This document shows, in pieces, positions 1 through 8,654 of a DNA stretch of 60,554 nt. The position numbers and the translations under genes were made by a program. The DNA is taken from the NCBI RefSeq assembly GCF_003725535.1, contig NZ_RJSF01000003.1, positions 264,336 to 324,889 on the forward strand, given 5' to 3'. This DNA comes from Nocardioides pocheonensis. GTDB taxonomy: Bacteria; Actinomycetota; Actinomycetes; Propionibacteriales; Nocardioidaceae. A model generated the notes under the pieces. It was not told where the DNA came from. It saw nothing but the letters and a program-made list of their open reading frames with translations, and did not search any database. How positions within the stretch are numbered: position 1 is the stretch's first letter; every line of letters begins with the position of its first letter.

Positions 1-99
1 ACGCACTCCCCAGCGAGCGAGGGGGACGCCGGGACACGCCCCGCATCCGCAACCACGGACCCCCGTGCGGCGCAGCCGCACAAGCGCCGCAGGCAACTC

Positions 100-441
100 T
101 TACGTCGCCTCGGCGTCGTACGGAGGCCGCTCGTCCGGGCCGAGGACGGGGCGCTTCGGGCGGTCGACCGGGGTGCCGGTCGCGTCGAGGTCCTCCTCGG
201 CCATCGCCTCGAGCAGGTGCTTGCGGATCGCGACGCGGGGGTCGAGGTCGGTGAGCTTGAGGTCGGCGTACTCGGGGCCGAGCTCGTCGCGGAGGTCCTG
301 CTGGGCGGACTCGGCGAACTTGCGGAGCTGGCGCACCATCCGCCCGGCCTGTCGCGCGTAGTCGGGCAGGCGGTCGGGGCCGAACACGATCACCGCGACC
401 AGCGCGATCACCGCCAACTCGGGCAGCCCGACTCCGAACAT
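100..441 (-). CDS. tatB: Sec-independent protein translocase subunit TatB
   Basis: A 113-residue protein with a short N-terminal membrane helix starting [20 protein letters not shown], followed by the GPDRLP hinge and a charged amphipathic helix (about residues 28-60). This is the TatA/TatB fold; the MFG(V)G(L)PE start and the longer polar tail favour TatB over TatA. TatB works with TatC as receptor for twin-arginine signal peptides at the plasma membrane. It is the last gene of a minus-strand group behind mrp (60 bases apart). No tatC lies in the window. Confidence is high for the family and good for the B subtype. Confidence 0.93.
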   Translation of the reverse strand: MFGVGLPELAVIALVAVIVFGPDRLPDYARQAGRMVRQLRKFAESAQQDLRDELGPEYADLKLTDLDPRVAIRKHLLEAMAEEDLDATGTPVDRPKRPVLGPDERPPYDAEAT

Positions 442-500
442 GCGCCGAGTCTAGGGACCGGGTGTGCGGGATCCCGGAACGAGCCGGATTTCCGCCGGGC

Positions 501-1664
501 TCAGAACTTCGAGGAGGGCGTGAGGCCGAGCTGGAGGCCGGCCAGCCCGCGGCCGCGGCCGGAGAGCTTGTCGGCCACGCCGAGCAGGGCCTGCGCGGAC
601 GGCGAGGTGGGGTCGGCCTCGATGACCGGCTTGCCGCTGTCGCCGCCCTCGCGGAGCGCGAGGTCGATCGGGATCTCGCCCAGGACGGGTACGTCGTACC
701 CGAACCGCTGGCTCAGCGTGGCAGCCACCCGGGCGCCACCGCCGGCGCCGAAGATCTCCAGCCGGTGCTCCTTGCCCTCGGCCGCGCAGTGCGGGCAGGC
801 GAGGAAGGACATGTTCTCGACGACGCCGATCACGCGCTGGTGCATCATCGAGGCCATCGTGCCGGCCCGCTCGGCGACCTCGGCGGCGGCCTCCTGCGGG
901 GTGGTCACCACGATCACCTCGGCGTTGGGCAGGTGCTGGCCCAGCGAGATCGCGACGTCGCCGGTGCCCGGGGGCAGGTCGAGGAGCAGTGCGTCGAGGT
1001 CGCCCCAGTACACGTCGGCGAGCATCTGGACCAGCGCGCGGTCGAGCATGGGTCCGCGCCAGGCGACCACCTGGTCGCGGCGCGGCTTGAGCATGCCGAT
1101 CGAGATCACCGAGACGCCGCTCGCCGTGGGCACCGGCATGATCAGGTCGTCGACCTGGGTGGGCCGGCTGTCCGCGACGCCGAGCATGGCCGGCACGGAG
1201 TGGCCGTAGATGTCCGCGTCGACGAGGCCCACCTTGAGGCCCTGGGCGGCGAGCGCGAGGGCGAGGTTGACCGTGACCGAGGACTTGCCGACTCCGCCCT
1301 TGCCGGACGCGATCGCGTAGACCTTGGTCAGCGAGCCGGCCTGGGCGAACGGGATCTCGCGCTGGGCCTGGCCGTCGCGGAGGAGCTCCTGCAGGCCGGC
1401 GCGCTGCTCGGCGCTCATCACGCCGAGCTGGAGGTCGACGCCGGTGACCCCGGCGACCCGGGAGACGGCTCCGGTGACGTCGCGGTTGATCGTGTCCTTC
1501 AGCGGGCAGCCGGCGACCGTGAGCAGCACCTTGACCGACACCTTGCCGGTGTCGTCGACGTCGACCGACTCGACCATGCCGAGGTCGGTGATCGGGCGCT
1601 TGATCTCGGGGTCGTTCACGGTCGCAAGGGCAGCGTGAACCTGCTCCAGGACGGGGGATGTCAT
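501..1664 (-). CDS. mrp: Mrp/NBP35-type iron-sulfur cluster carrier ATPase
   Basis: A 387-residue protein with an N-terminal DUF59/MIP18 domain (about residues 5-85, with the conserved GCPL at 52-55) and a C-terminal ParA-like P-loop ATPase. The deviant Walker A GKGGVGKS is at 121-128, and the CPHC motif at 290-293 is the usual site for a bridging iron-sulfur cluster. Family members bind and transfer Fe-S clusters in the cytoplasm. It lies between the DUF1003 gene and tatB, as mrp does near the matching genes of other actinobacteria, so co-transcription is likely. Start is ATG at 1664. Confidence 0.93.
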   Translation of the reverse strand: MTSPVLEQVHAALATVNDPEIKRPITDLGMVESVDVDDTGKVSVKVLLTVAGCPLKDTINRDVTGAVSRVAGVTGVDLQLGVMSAEQRAGLQELLRDGQAQREIPFAQAGSLTKVYAIASGKGGVGKSSVTVNLALALAAQGLKVGLVDADIYGHSVPAMLGVADSRPTQVDDLIMPVPTASGVSVISIGMLKPRRDQVVAWRGPMLDRALVQMLADVYWGDLDALLLDLPPGTGDVAISLGQHLPNAEVIVVTTPQEAAAEVAERAGTMASMMHQRVIGVVENMSFLACPHCAAEGKEHRLEIFGAGGGARVAATLSQRFGYDVPVLGEIPIDLALREGGDSGKPVIEADPTSPSAQALLGVADKLSGRGRGLAGLQLGLTPSSKF

Positions 1665-1727
1665 GGGGACGAGCCTACGCGGCGTTGCGCGGTCCCACCC
1701 GCGGCCGTCCGCGCAGTATGGCGCACC

Positions 1728-2330
1728 TCACTCCGCGGCCGGTTCGCCGTCCTCGGCGTCGGCGCGCTGGCGCTCCTCCAGCTCCTCGAGCAGGTCGCGC
1801 AGCTCCGAGCGCAGGAAGTCGCGGGTCGCCACCTCGCCGAGCGCCATCCGCAGCGAGGCGACCTCGCGAGCGAGGAACTCCATGTCGGCGTGCGCCCGGG
1901 CGTTGGCCTGCCGGTCCTGCTCGGTGATGACCCGGTCGCGCAGCTCCTGGCGGTTCTGCGCGAGCAGGATCAGCGGGGCGGCGTACGACGCCTGGAGGCT
2001 GAGCATCAGGGTGAGGAAGATGAACGGGTACTTGTCGAACCGCAGGTCGCTCGGCACCACCCAGTTCCAGCCGATCCACACCGCGACCACGAGGGTCATG
2101 TAGATCAGGAACCGCGCCGTGCCCATGAACCGGGCGAAGCGTTCGGCGAACCGGCCGAGGCGGTCCTGGTCGGGGGCGGTGGCCCGGTCGAGCATCCGGC
2201 CGATCAAGGGGCGCCGGACCTCACGAGGCAGGTCGAGGCGCGGCACGCGCGGGCGGTCGTCGCCCTTCTTCTCGGTCTTCTTGTCCGGCTTGCGCTCGGG
2301 TCGCCGCGACTCCGGGGTCGCCGTGCTCAC
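1728..2330 (-). CDS. DUF1003 family membrane protein
   Basis: A 200-residue protein with a charged, lysine/arginine-rich N-terminal 50 residues, two adjacent membrane helices (about residues 80-100 and 110-135) and a C-terminal coiled coil rich in Glu, Arg and Leu. The helix pair with RFxxxxGTxxFL and the LILLAQNR segment are typical of DUF1003. The GTG start at 2330 overlaps the TGA of the upstream MgtE-N/CBS gene in a GTGA arrangement, so the two are translationally coupled. Function is unknown; a role linked to divalent cation handling is only suggested by its partner. Confidence 0.88.
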   Translation of the reverse strand: MSTATPESRRPERKPDKKTEKKGDDRPRVPRLDLPREVRRPLIGRMLDRATAPDQDRLGRFAERFARFMGTARFLIYMTLVVAVWIGWNWVVPSDLRFDKYPFIFLTLMLSLQASYAAPLILLAQNRQELRDRVITEQDRQANARAHADMEFLAREVASLRMALGEVATRDFLRSELRDLLEELEERQRADAEDGEPAAE

Positions 2331-3574
2331 GAGGCGCCGACCTTCCGGTCGCGCCAGCCCTCGGGCAGCAGGTGGTCGAGCAGGTCGTCCACGGTGACGG
2401 TGCCGAGCAGGCGCCCGTCCTCGTCGACCACGGGTGCGGCCACGAGGTTGTACGTCGCGAGGAAGGTCGCGACGTCCTCCAGCGTCGCGTCGGCGTGCAG
2501 GTAGGTGATCGACGTGTCGAGCACCCCGGCCACCAGCTCGGACGGCGGCTCGCGCAGCAGCCGCTGGATGTGCGCGACGCCCAGCAGCTTGCCCGTCGGC
2601 GTCTCCTGCGGGGGCCGGCAGACGTAGACGAGCGCGGCCAGCGACGGCGTGAGGTCCTCGTTGCGCACCCGGGCGAGGGCCTCGGCGACGGTGGCGTCGG
2701 GGGAGAGGATCACCGGCTCGGGGGTCATCATGCCGCCGGCGGTCTCCTCGCCGTACGACATCAGGCGGCGGACGTCCTTGGCCTCGTCGGGCTCCATCAG
2801 CTCGAGCAGGTGCGCGGCGGTCTCGGGCGGCAGGTCGTTGATCAGGTCGGCCGCGTCGTCGGCCGACATCTCCTCGAGGACGTCGGCGGCGCGCTCGTGG
2901 GTCAGGTGCTCGAGGATCTCGACCTGGTCCTCCTCGGGGAGCTCCTCGAGGACCTCCGCCAGCCGCTCGTCGTTGAGTGCGGCGACCACCTGGCCGCGGC
3001 GTTCCGGCGTGAGCTCGTGGATCACGTTCGCGGCGTCGGCGGCCTTGAGGTCCGACAGCGAGGCGATCAGGTTCGTCGCACCCTGGTTGGCCTCGCGCCG
3101 GTGCAGGCCCTCGACGTCGTCCCAGGCGACGACGTGGGTCTGGCCGCGCCGGCGGAAGCCCTTGACGGCCTCCTCGAGGGCCACCCGGGACAGCACCCAG
3201 TCGCGCGTGCGGGTCTGCTCCATGGCGACGTCGTACACGGTGCCCTCGACACCGCTGCTCTTCACGCGCACCTTGCGGTCGAGCATCTGGCCGATCACGA
3301 GCGTCTCGGCGGCGCGCTTCTCGAAGCGGCGCATGTTGAGCAGCCCGGTCGTGATCACCTGTCCGGGGTCGATGCCGGTGACCCGGGTCATCGGGACGAA
3401 GACCGGTCGCTGGCCGAACACCTCGACCACCAGGCCCACCACGCGCGGCTGGCGGACGTCGGCGCGCAGCACCACCACGACGTCGCGCACCTTGCCGACC
3501 TGGTCGCCCTGGGGGTCGAAGACCGGGAGTCCCACCAGCCGGGCGGCGAAGACGCGGGACGGTGTGGTGCTCAC
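2327..3574 (-). CDS. Soluble MgtE-N/CBS domain protein
   Basis: A 415-residue protein from the GTG at 3574 (VSTTPSRVF). The first 80 or so residues resemble a PRC-barrel (LVGLPVFDPQGDQVGKV). The middle third carries the superhelical MgtE N-terminal domain, with repeats such as ELTPERRGQVVAALN and LPEEDQVEILEHL. Two CBS domains follow (GGMMTPEPVIL and the LGTVTVDDLL end). MgtE transporters then have five membrane helices; this protein stops before them, so it is a soluble regulatory half. It is the first gene of the operon with DUF1003, mrp and tatB, and is divergent from the PhzF gene with 50 bases between starts. A Mg2+-sensing role is inference. Confidence 0.88.
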   Translation of the reverse strand: MSTTPSRVFAARLVGLPVFDPQGDQVGKVRDVVVVLRADVRQPRVVGLVVEVFGQRPVFVPMTRVTGIDPGQVITTGLLNMRRFEKRAAETLVIGQMLDRKVRVKSSGVEGTVYDVAMEQTRTRDWVLSRVALEEAVKGFRRRGQTHVVAWDDVEGLHRREANQGATNLIASLSDLKAADAANVIHELTPERRGQVVAALNDERLAEVLEELPEEDQVEILEHLTHERAADVLEEMSADDAADLINDLPPETAAHLLELMEPDEAKDVRRLMSYGEETAGGMMTPEPVILSPDATVAEALARVRNEDLTPSLAALVYVCRPPQETPTGKLLGVAHIQRLLREPPSELVAGVLDTSITYLHADATLEDVATFLATYNLVAAPVVDEDGRLLGTVTVDDLLDHLLPEGWRDRKVGAS

Positions 3575-3624
3575 AGGGGTCAAGCCTAGGGCCCCGCCGG
3601 AGGTGGCTGGGGCAGGATGTGGCC

Positions 3625-4527
3625 ATGCCCGACGCCTTTCTGGACTACGACGTGGTCGACGTGTTCGCGGAGTCACCGTTCGCGGGGAACCAGCTCGCCG
3701 TCGTGCACGGTGCCGGCGACCTGCCCGACGCGGCGCTGCTCGCGATCACGCGTGAGTTCAACTTCTCCGAGACCACGTTCCCGGTTCCGGTGGACGGTGG
3801 TCGCTACCGCTGCCGGATCTACACGCCGGGTGGCGAGATCCCCTTCGCCGGCCACCCGACCCTGGGCACCGCCTGGGTGCTGCGTGACCGGGGCCGGCTG
3901 GACCAGGCGTCGGTCGTGCAGGAGTGCGGAGCCGGCGAGATCGGCGTCCGCTTCGAGGACGACCTGGTCGAGCTCTCGGCCGCTCCGCGCGACCGGGTCG
4001 GCCCTCTGGGAGAGGCGTTCGCCGCCCAGCTGCTCGAGGCGGTGGGGCTCGACCTCTCCGACGCGGACGGCGAGGTGTGGCTGGCCGGCACCGGGCTGAC
4101 CTTCGTCCACCTGCCGGTGCACGACGAGGCCGTCGCACGGGCACGCGTCCCGGCGCGGGCCGTCCGCGAGATCGCGCGCCTTCCCGAGACGGGTGACCCG
4201 CTCGACGGCCTCAACCTGTACGCCGTGCGTGACCGCACCACGGACGGCCTCGACGTGCACAGCCGCGTGTTCGTGCCGGGCCTCTCGGTGCCCGAGGACC
4301 CGGCGACCGGATCCGCCGCGGCCGGGCTCGCGCTGGCCCTGCACGCGCGCGGCCTGCTCGAGGACGCGGGCCGGTACCGGATCAGCCAGGGCACCGAGCT
4401 CGGTCGCCCGTCGGTACTCCTGGGTCGCGTCGAGGTCGACGGCGACGGCGCCGGGGCGACGGTCTCGCGCGTGCACGTGGCCGGGGAGGTCCACCCGATC
4501 GCTCGGGGACAGATCCGCGTGCCGTGA
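3625..4527 (+). CDS. PhzF family isomerase
   Basis: A 300-residue protein of the PhzF/diaminopimelate epimerase-like fold. The N-terminal DVFAESPFAGNQLAVV, the FNFSETTF segment holding the conserved catalytic Glu of the family, the TPGGEIPFAGHPTLGTAW motif and the C-terminal EDPATGSAA loop are all present. The substrate is unknown: most bacterial PhzF homologues lie outside phenazine clusters, and no phenazine genes are nearby. ATG at 3625 is chosen over upstream in-frame codons because it begins the conserved fold. The stop overlaps the GTG of the EamA transporter, so the two are probably one operon; an amino-acid-like metabolite is a guess. Confidence 0.92.
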   Translation: MPDAFLDYDVVDVFAESPFAGNQLAVVHGAGDLPDAALLAITREFNFSETTFPVPVDGGRYRCRIYTPGGEIPFAGHPTLGTAWVLRDRGRLDQASVVQECGAGEIGVRFEDDLVELSAAPRDRVGPLGEAFAAQLLEAVGLDLSDADGEVWLAGTGLTFVHLPVHDEAVARARVPARAVREIARLPETGDPLDGLNLYAVRDRTTDGLDVHSRVFVPGLSVPEDPATGSAAAGLALALHARGLLEDAGRYRISQGTELGRPSVLLGRVEVDGDGAGATVSRVHVAGEVHPIARGQIRVP

Positions 4528-5456
4528 CCGGCCCGGTCGCGGGATCGCCCGTGAGGGGCGGCACCCTCGCGCTCCTCGGCGTCGGCGTGCTCGCGGTCTC
4601 GCTCGCCGCGCCGCTGATGGCCTCGCTCGCCGTGCCCGCGCTCCCGATCGCCTTCTGGCGCAACGCGCTGGCCAGCGTGGCGATCGCGCCCGTGGCCGGG
4701 TGGCGTGCCGCCCACCCGAGGCCGGCGACCCCGGGCGCGCCGGCCGCCGGTCCGCGCGACCTGGTCCTGGTCGGCGTCGCCGGACTCTGCCTGGCGTCGC
4801 ACTTCGGCTTCTGGGTGACCTCGCTCGGCATGACGTCGGTGGCGTCGAGCACCGCGATCGTGTCGCTGCAGGTGATCTGGGTCGTCGGCTACGACCTCGC
4901 GCGTGGCGCCCCCGTGGGCCGGCGCGTCGTGCTCGGGGTGCTGCTGGCGACCGCCGGCGCGGTCGTCGTCGGCGGCGTCGACCTCTCCATCTCGGCGCGG
5001 GCGCTGGCCGGCGACGGTCTGGCGCTGGTCGGGTCGCTCGGCGTCGCGGCGTACGCCGTGATCGGCGGGCGGGCCCGCCAGCGGCTGCCCACGTCGACGT
5101 ACACCCTGGGTTGCTACGGCACCGCGGCCGCCGCCCTGCTCGTCGCCGCGGTGGTGGCCGGCCAGCCGCTGACCGGGTACGCCCAGGACCAGTGGCTGAA
5201 GCTGCTGCTGCTCACCGCGACCGCCCAGCTGCTCGGGCACTCGGTGTTCAACCACCTGCTCGCGACGGTGTCGCCGATGGTGGTGTCGCTGACGATCCTG
5301 CTCGAGATCCCGGGCGCCTCGCTGATCGCGGCCGCGTGGCTGGGTCAGGTGCCTGAGGCGACCGCGTTCGTGGGCCTGGCGATGATCCTGGCCGGGATGG
5401 CGCTGGTCGTGCTGGCCGCGCCGCCCTCAGGCGAGGCCGAGGCCGTCGCCGCCTGA
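4524..5456 (+). CDS. EamA/DMT family transporter
   Basis: A 310-residue, roughly ten-helix membrane protein made of two EamA repeats (about 10-145 and 160-300). Typical landmarks are the IAFWRNALAS segment after helix 2 and VSLTILLEIPGASLIAAAWLGQ in the second repeat. Members of the drug/metabolite transporter superfamily mostly export small polar metabolites. Translation starts at the GTG of 4524, overlapping the PhzF stop (GTGA), so co-expression is expected and it may export or import a product of that enzyme. The substrate cannot be read from sequence. Confidence 0.92.
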   Translation: MTGPVAGSPVRGGTLALLGVGVLAVSLAAPLMASLAVPALPIAFWRNALASVAIAPVAGWRAAHPRPATPGAPAAGPRDLVLVGVAGLCLASHFGFWVTSLGMTSVASSTAIVSLQVIWVVGYDLARGAPVGRRVVLGVLLATAGAVVVGGVDLSISARALAGDGLALVGSLGVAAYAVIGGRARQRLPTSTYTLGCYGTAAAALLVAAVVAGQPLTGYAQDQWLKLLLLTATAQLLGHSVFNHLLATVSPMVVSLTILLEIPGASLIAAAWLGQVPEATAFVGLAMILAGMALVVLAAPPSGEAEAVAA

Positions 5457-5472
5457 CCAGCGCTCCCGAGTC

Positions 5473-5522
5473 GCCACGCTCTGCTCATCCTCGTGTGGCC
5501 ACGCTCTGCTCAATCTCGTCTG
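5473..5522. repeat. 25-bp tandem repeat at the end of the GNAT gene
   Basis: Two 25-bp units lie head to tail at 5473-5497 and 5498-5522, both beginning GCCACGCTCTGCTCA; a third, shorter match begins at 5523. The second unit contains the stop codon of the minus-strand GNAT gene and the third encodes its final residues, so the array looks like a local duplication of the gene's 3' end. Confidence 0.8.
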
Positions 5523-6031
5523 GCCACGAAGTGCTCCGACGGCTCCTCGTACCAGAGGTGCGTCACGCCGCGGTGCTCCATGCCGACCTTGCGGCACACC
5601 GCCTGCGAGGGCCCGTTGGTCAGGTGGGTGACCGCGTGGATCTCCTCCAGGCCGCCCGCGAAGCCGTGCCGCAGCACGGCCCGTGCCGCCTCGCTCGCGT
5701 AACCGCGGCCCCAGGCGTCCGGGTGCAGGTGCCAGCCGATCTCGACCTCCCCGTCGCCGTTCGGGAGCGGGACGAGCAGCACCGAGCCGATCGGCCGGCC
5801 GTGGAGGGTGCTGCCGTCGGCGACCTCGATCGCCCAGTAGCCCAGGGGCGGGTCGCTGCGGCCGCGCCAGCGCTCGATCCGGGACCGCGCGTCGTCGAGG
5901 TCCTGGCAGAGGTTCGGCGGCCCGTCGCCCAGCCACTTCACGACCTCGATCCGGCCGAGGATGTCGAGCACGGTGGGTGCGTCGTCCAGCGTCCAGTCAC
6001 GGATCCGCAGCCGCTCGGTCTCCAGGAGCAC
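5510..6031 (-). CDS. GNAT family N-acetyltransferase
   Basis: A 173-residue RimJ/RimL-like acetyltransferase from the GTG at 6031 (VLLETERLRIRDW). The ETERLRIR start, the acetyl-CoA-binding region with DAWGRGYASEA (about residues 100-112) and the late AVCRKVGMEHRG segment are typical. Such enzymes acetylate protein N-termini, small amines or antibiotics; the acceptor here is unknown. An open frame continues upstream but would cover the divergent nucleotidyltransferase start, so it was not used. The gene is monocistronic and convergent with the EamA transporter gene. Confidence 0.9.
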   Translation of the reverse strand: MLLETERLRIRDWTLDDAPTVLDILGRIEVVKWLGDGPPNLCQDLDDARSRIERWRGRSDPPLGYWAIEVADGSTLHGRPIGSVLLVPLPNGDGEVEIGWHLHPDAWGRGYASEAARAVLRHGFAGGLEEIHAVTHLTNGPSQAVCRKVGMEHRGVTHLWYEEPSEHFVARRD

Positions 6032-6122
6032 CGCGCCACTGTGCCACGGCCGGAGGGCGGTGGTCGCCTCCTTTGTAGGATGGCGCGACCCCTCGCACCC
6101 CCGAGACACGAGGTACCCGTTC

Positions 6123-6821
6123 GTGGCCATCCAGGTCGTCATCCTCGCCGCCGGTCTGGGCACCCGCCTCGGCAAGCCGCACCCCAAGCCGCTGACCCCG
6201 CTGAACACGGGCGAGAGCATCATGCGCCGGGCGGTGAACTCGCTGCGCGCCGTGTACGGCGACGAGGTGTTCGTGACCGCCGTCGTGGGCTTCAAGCTCG
6301 ACCTGGTCATCGAGGCCATGCCCGACATCTCGTTCGTCTACAACGAGGTCTACGACTCCACGAACACGTCCAAGAGCCTGCTCAAGGCGCTGCGGCTGTC
6401 CCAGCCGGGCGGGGTGCTGTGGCTCAACGGCGACGTGGTCTTCGACCGGCGGGTGCTGGGCCTGATCCACGACAAGATCGAGGCCGGACGCAGCTTCGTC
6501 TGCGTCAACACCGCCTCGGTCGCCGAGGAGGAGGTCAAGTACACCCTCGACGACGACGGCTACATCCGCGAGCTGTCCAAGTCGGTGGTGGACGGCCTCG
6601 GCGAGGCGGTCGGCATCAACTACGTGGCGGGCGAGGACAAGGCTGCGCTGATCGCGCGGCTCGACGAGGCCGACGACCAGGACTACTTCGAGCGCGGGCT
6701 CGAGCTGGCGATCGAGCGGGACGGCATGCGGGTCGAGGCCGTCGACATCTCGCAGTACCAGGTCGTCGAGGTCGACTTCGAGGACGACCTGTCCCGGGCC
6801 AACTCGTTCGTCGAGGGCTGA
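6123..6821 (+). CDS. LicC-like sugar/choline-phosphate nucleotidyltransferase
   Basis: A 232-residue nucleotidyltransferase starting at GTG 6123 (VAIQVVILAAGLGTRLG). The N-terminal LAAGLGTRLGKPHPKPL is the nucleotide-binding signature, and LWLNGDVVFD (about residues 96-105) supplies the metal-binding Asp. Length and the NTSKSLLKAL segment match the phosphocholine cytidylyltransferase (LicC) branch rather than long sugar-nucleotide pyrophosphorylases. It probably activates a phosphorylated head group with CTP. It is followed after six bases by a LicD-methyltransferase fusion, which is the expected user of a CDP-linked donor. The exact substrate (choline, ethanolamine or another) is not visible. 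Confidence 0.87.
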   Translation: MAIQVVILAAGLGTRLGKPHPKPLTPLNTGESIMRRAVNSLRAVYGDEVFVTAVVGFKLDLVIEAMPDISFVYNEVYDSTNTSKSLLKALRLSQPGGVLWLNGDVVFDRRVLGLIHDKIEAGRSFVCVNTASVAEEEVKYTLDDDGYIRELSKSVVDGLGEAVGINYVAGEDKAALIARLDEADDQDYFERGLELAIERDGMRVEAVDISQYQVVEVDFEDDLSRANSFVEG

Positions 6822-6827
6822 GCCGAC

Positions 6828-8405
6828 GTGACGGCGGTTCCCCCCGAGGTCGACGCCGTGCGCGTCGACGACCGCGGCATCTGGTTCCGGTCCCCGGCCG
6901 ACGACGTCGTCGACGTGTGCTTCGACGGCCGTCGGGTCTGGTCGTTCTGGCTCCAGCGCGACAGCACGTCCGCCGGGGGAGGAGCCCGCGTGGCCGAGTG
7001 GCCCAGCGCGCTGGTGCGGTTCCTCGACGGCAGCACGCGGCTCTCCCTGGTCGCACACGTCTCCGGCGTCACCCTGTACGACGAGGAGGTGCGCCTGGGC
7101 TCCGGTGACGGACGCATCGCCGTGGTCAGCCCCGACGGCAAGCCGCTCGGGCTCGACAAGTCCAACCGGCTGTCCCAGACCTTCGACACCCGCACCCCCG
7201 AGCAGGTCGCCCCGCTGCTCGATTCCATCGAGCAGGTGCTCGCGGCGATCCACGACGCCGGCGTCGAGGCGTTCCTGGCCTACGGGACGCTGCTCGGCGC
7301 GGTCCGCCAGGGCGGGCTGATCGGCCACGACAGCGACGCCGACCTGGGCTACGTGAGCCGGCACCACCACCCGCTCGACGTGATCCTCGAGTCCTTCCAC
7401 CTGCAGCGCCACCTGGGCCGGCTGGGCTACACGACGTACCGCTACAGCGGGATCGCCTTCAAGGTCGAGGTGATCGAGGCCGACGGGTTCCGCCGTGGCC
7501 TGGACGTCTTCGGTGGCTTCATCGCCGAGCCGGTGGGCGACCGGCCGCCGATGCTCTACCTGATGGGCGAGATCGGGGCGCCCTTCGAGCTGGACTGGAT
7601 CTACCCGCTGACCACCGCGACCCTGGAGGGCCGCGAGCTGCCGGTGCCCGCCGTCCCGGAGCGGCTCCTCGAGGCCACCTACGGGCCGGGCTGGCGGGTT
7701 CCCGACCCGGCGTACCACTTCGAGACGGCGCGCCCGACCGTGCTCCGCCTGAACGGCTGGTTCCGCGGCATCCGGGTGTTGCGCAGCGAGTGGGAACGCA
7801 AGCACAGCAGCAACCGCGAGCGGCCGGTTCCCGCTGCGCCGAGTGGGCTGGCGCAGCTCGTCGTCGACCGGGAGGGCGTGCCCGGGCAGGTGATCGACCT
7901 CGGCGCCGGACGCGGTGGGGACGCGCTCTGGTTCGCGCGCCAGGGCGCGGCCGTGACCGCGCTGGACTTCGTGCCCCGGGCCGTTGAGAAGGCCCGGGCG
8001 GTCGCCGACGAGGAGGGGCTCGACCTGACCGTGCGTGAGGTCAACCTGCTCTCGCTCCGCTCCACGCTGGCCGAGGGCGCCCGTCTGGCGCACGCACCCG
8101 GGGAGCGGGTCGTCGTGGCGCGCCACCTGGCCGACGCGACGGTCGCCGCCGGTCGGTCGGGCGCGTGGCGGCTGTGCGAGATGGCGCTGCGTGACGGCGG
8201 CCGGCTCTACCTGGAGTTCTGGAGCGGCGGGCGCACCGGACGCAGCGAGACCCAGCTGCTCGCGGCGGTCCCGGCCGAGACGGTGGCGGCCGAGCTGGCC
8301 GAACGCGGAGCCGTTATCGTTCACCGCGAGGAGACCCAGGTGGAGAGTGCGGAGGGACAGCCCGCCCGCACGCTGGCCCGATTGGTGGCGGAGTGGCACA
8401 GGTGA
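6828..8405 (+). CDS. LicD-type phosphotransferase / SAM methyltransferase fusion
   Basis: A 525-residue two-domain protein, GTG start at 6828. The first 130 residues form an uncharacterised module with FDGRRVWSFWLQRD. A LicD-like nucleotidyltransferase fold follows, with FLAYGTLLGAVR and the metal triad in HDSDADL (H167 to D172). The C-terminal third is a class I methyltransferase with motif I VIDLGAGRGG at 355-364. LicD proteins move phosphocholine-type groups from CDP carriers to surface polymers. A fused methyltransferase could methylate the head group or the glycan; this is inference. A paralogue with the same domain order lies at 11555-13105. Its stop overlaps the next gene's GTG. Confidence 0.85.
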   Translation: MTAVPPEVDAVRVDDRGIWFRSPADDVVDVCFDGRRVWSFWLQRDSTSAGGGARVAEWPSALVRFLDGSTRLSLVAHVSGVTLYDEEVRLGSGDGRIAVVSPDGKPLGLDKSNRLSQTFDTRTPEQVAPLLDSIEQVLAAIHDAGVEAFLAYGTLLGAVRQGGLIGHDSDADLGYVSRHHHPLDVILESFHLQRHLGRLGYTTYRYSGIAFKVEVIEADGFRRGLDVFGGFIAEPVGDRPPMLYLMGEIGAPFELDWIYPLTTATLEGRELPVPAVPERLLEATYGPGWRVPDPAYHFETARPTVLRLNGWFRGIRVLRSEWERKHSSNRERPVPAAPSGLAQLVVDREGVPGQVIDLGAGRGGDALWFARQGAAVTALDFVPRAVEKARAVADEEGLDLTVREVNLLSLRSTLAEGARLAHAPGERVVVARHLADATVAAGRSGAWRLCEMALRDGGRLYLEFWSGGRTGRSETQLLAAVPAETVAAELAERGAVIVHREETQVESAEGQPARTLARLVAEWHR

Positions 8406-8635
8406 GAAAGCCGGCAGGACTGCGCCGACGCGTCGTGGACGCCGTCGGAGGTGGTCTGGTCACCGAGATGCGCACCCGGATCGAGGAGCTCGAGGCCGCG
8501 GTGGAGGAGAACCGCAACCTCAACCTGCGCGTCGCGGAGCTGGTCGACCTCGTCCAGGAGCTGCTGATCCCGGTCGCCTCCCAGGACAAGGACAAGATCC
8601 AGGCCGCGCTCGCCGAGTTCCAGCGCAGCCTCTGA
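8402..8635 (+). CDS. Small coiled-coil protein paired with LicD-methyltransferase
   Basis: A 77-residue protein from the GTG at 8402, which overlaps the upstream stop as GTGA; this start aligns with MRNP of the paralogue at 11337-11558. The centre (RIEELEAAVEENRNLNLRVAEL) is a clear coiled coil, followed by a hydrophobic patch VDLVQELLIP and a short amphipathic tail. No catalytic motif or membrane helix is seen. Its coupling to a LicD-methyltransferase in both loci suggests a partner or oligomerisation subunit. I do not recognise a named function. Confidence 0.85.
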   Translation: MRKPAGLRRRVVDAVGGGLVTEMRTRIEELEAAVEENRNLNLRVAELVDLVQELLIPVASQDKDKIQAALAEFQRSL

Positions 8636-8654
8636 CCCGAAGGAGGACGGCGCC

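Noticed and set aside
3625-5456. Phenazine biosynthesis
   Set aside because: Only a PhzF-fold protein is present; no other phz gene is found and most PhzF homologues have unrelated roles.
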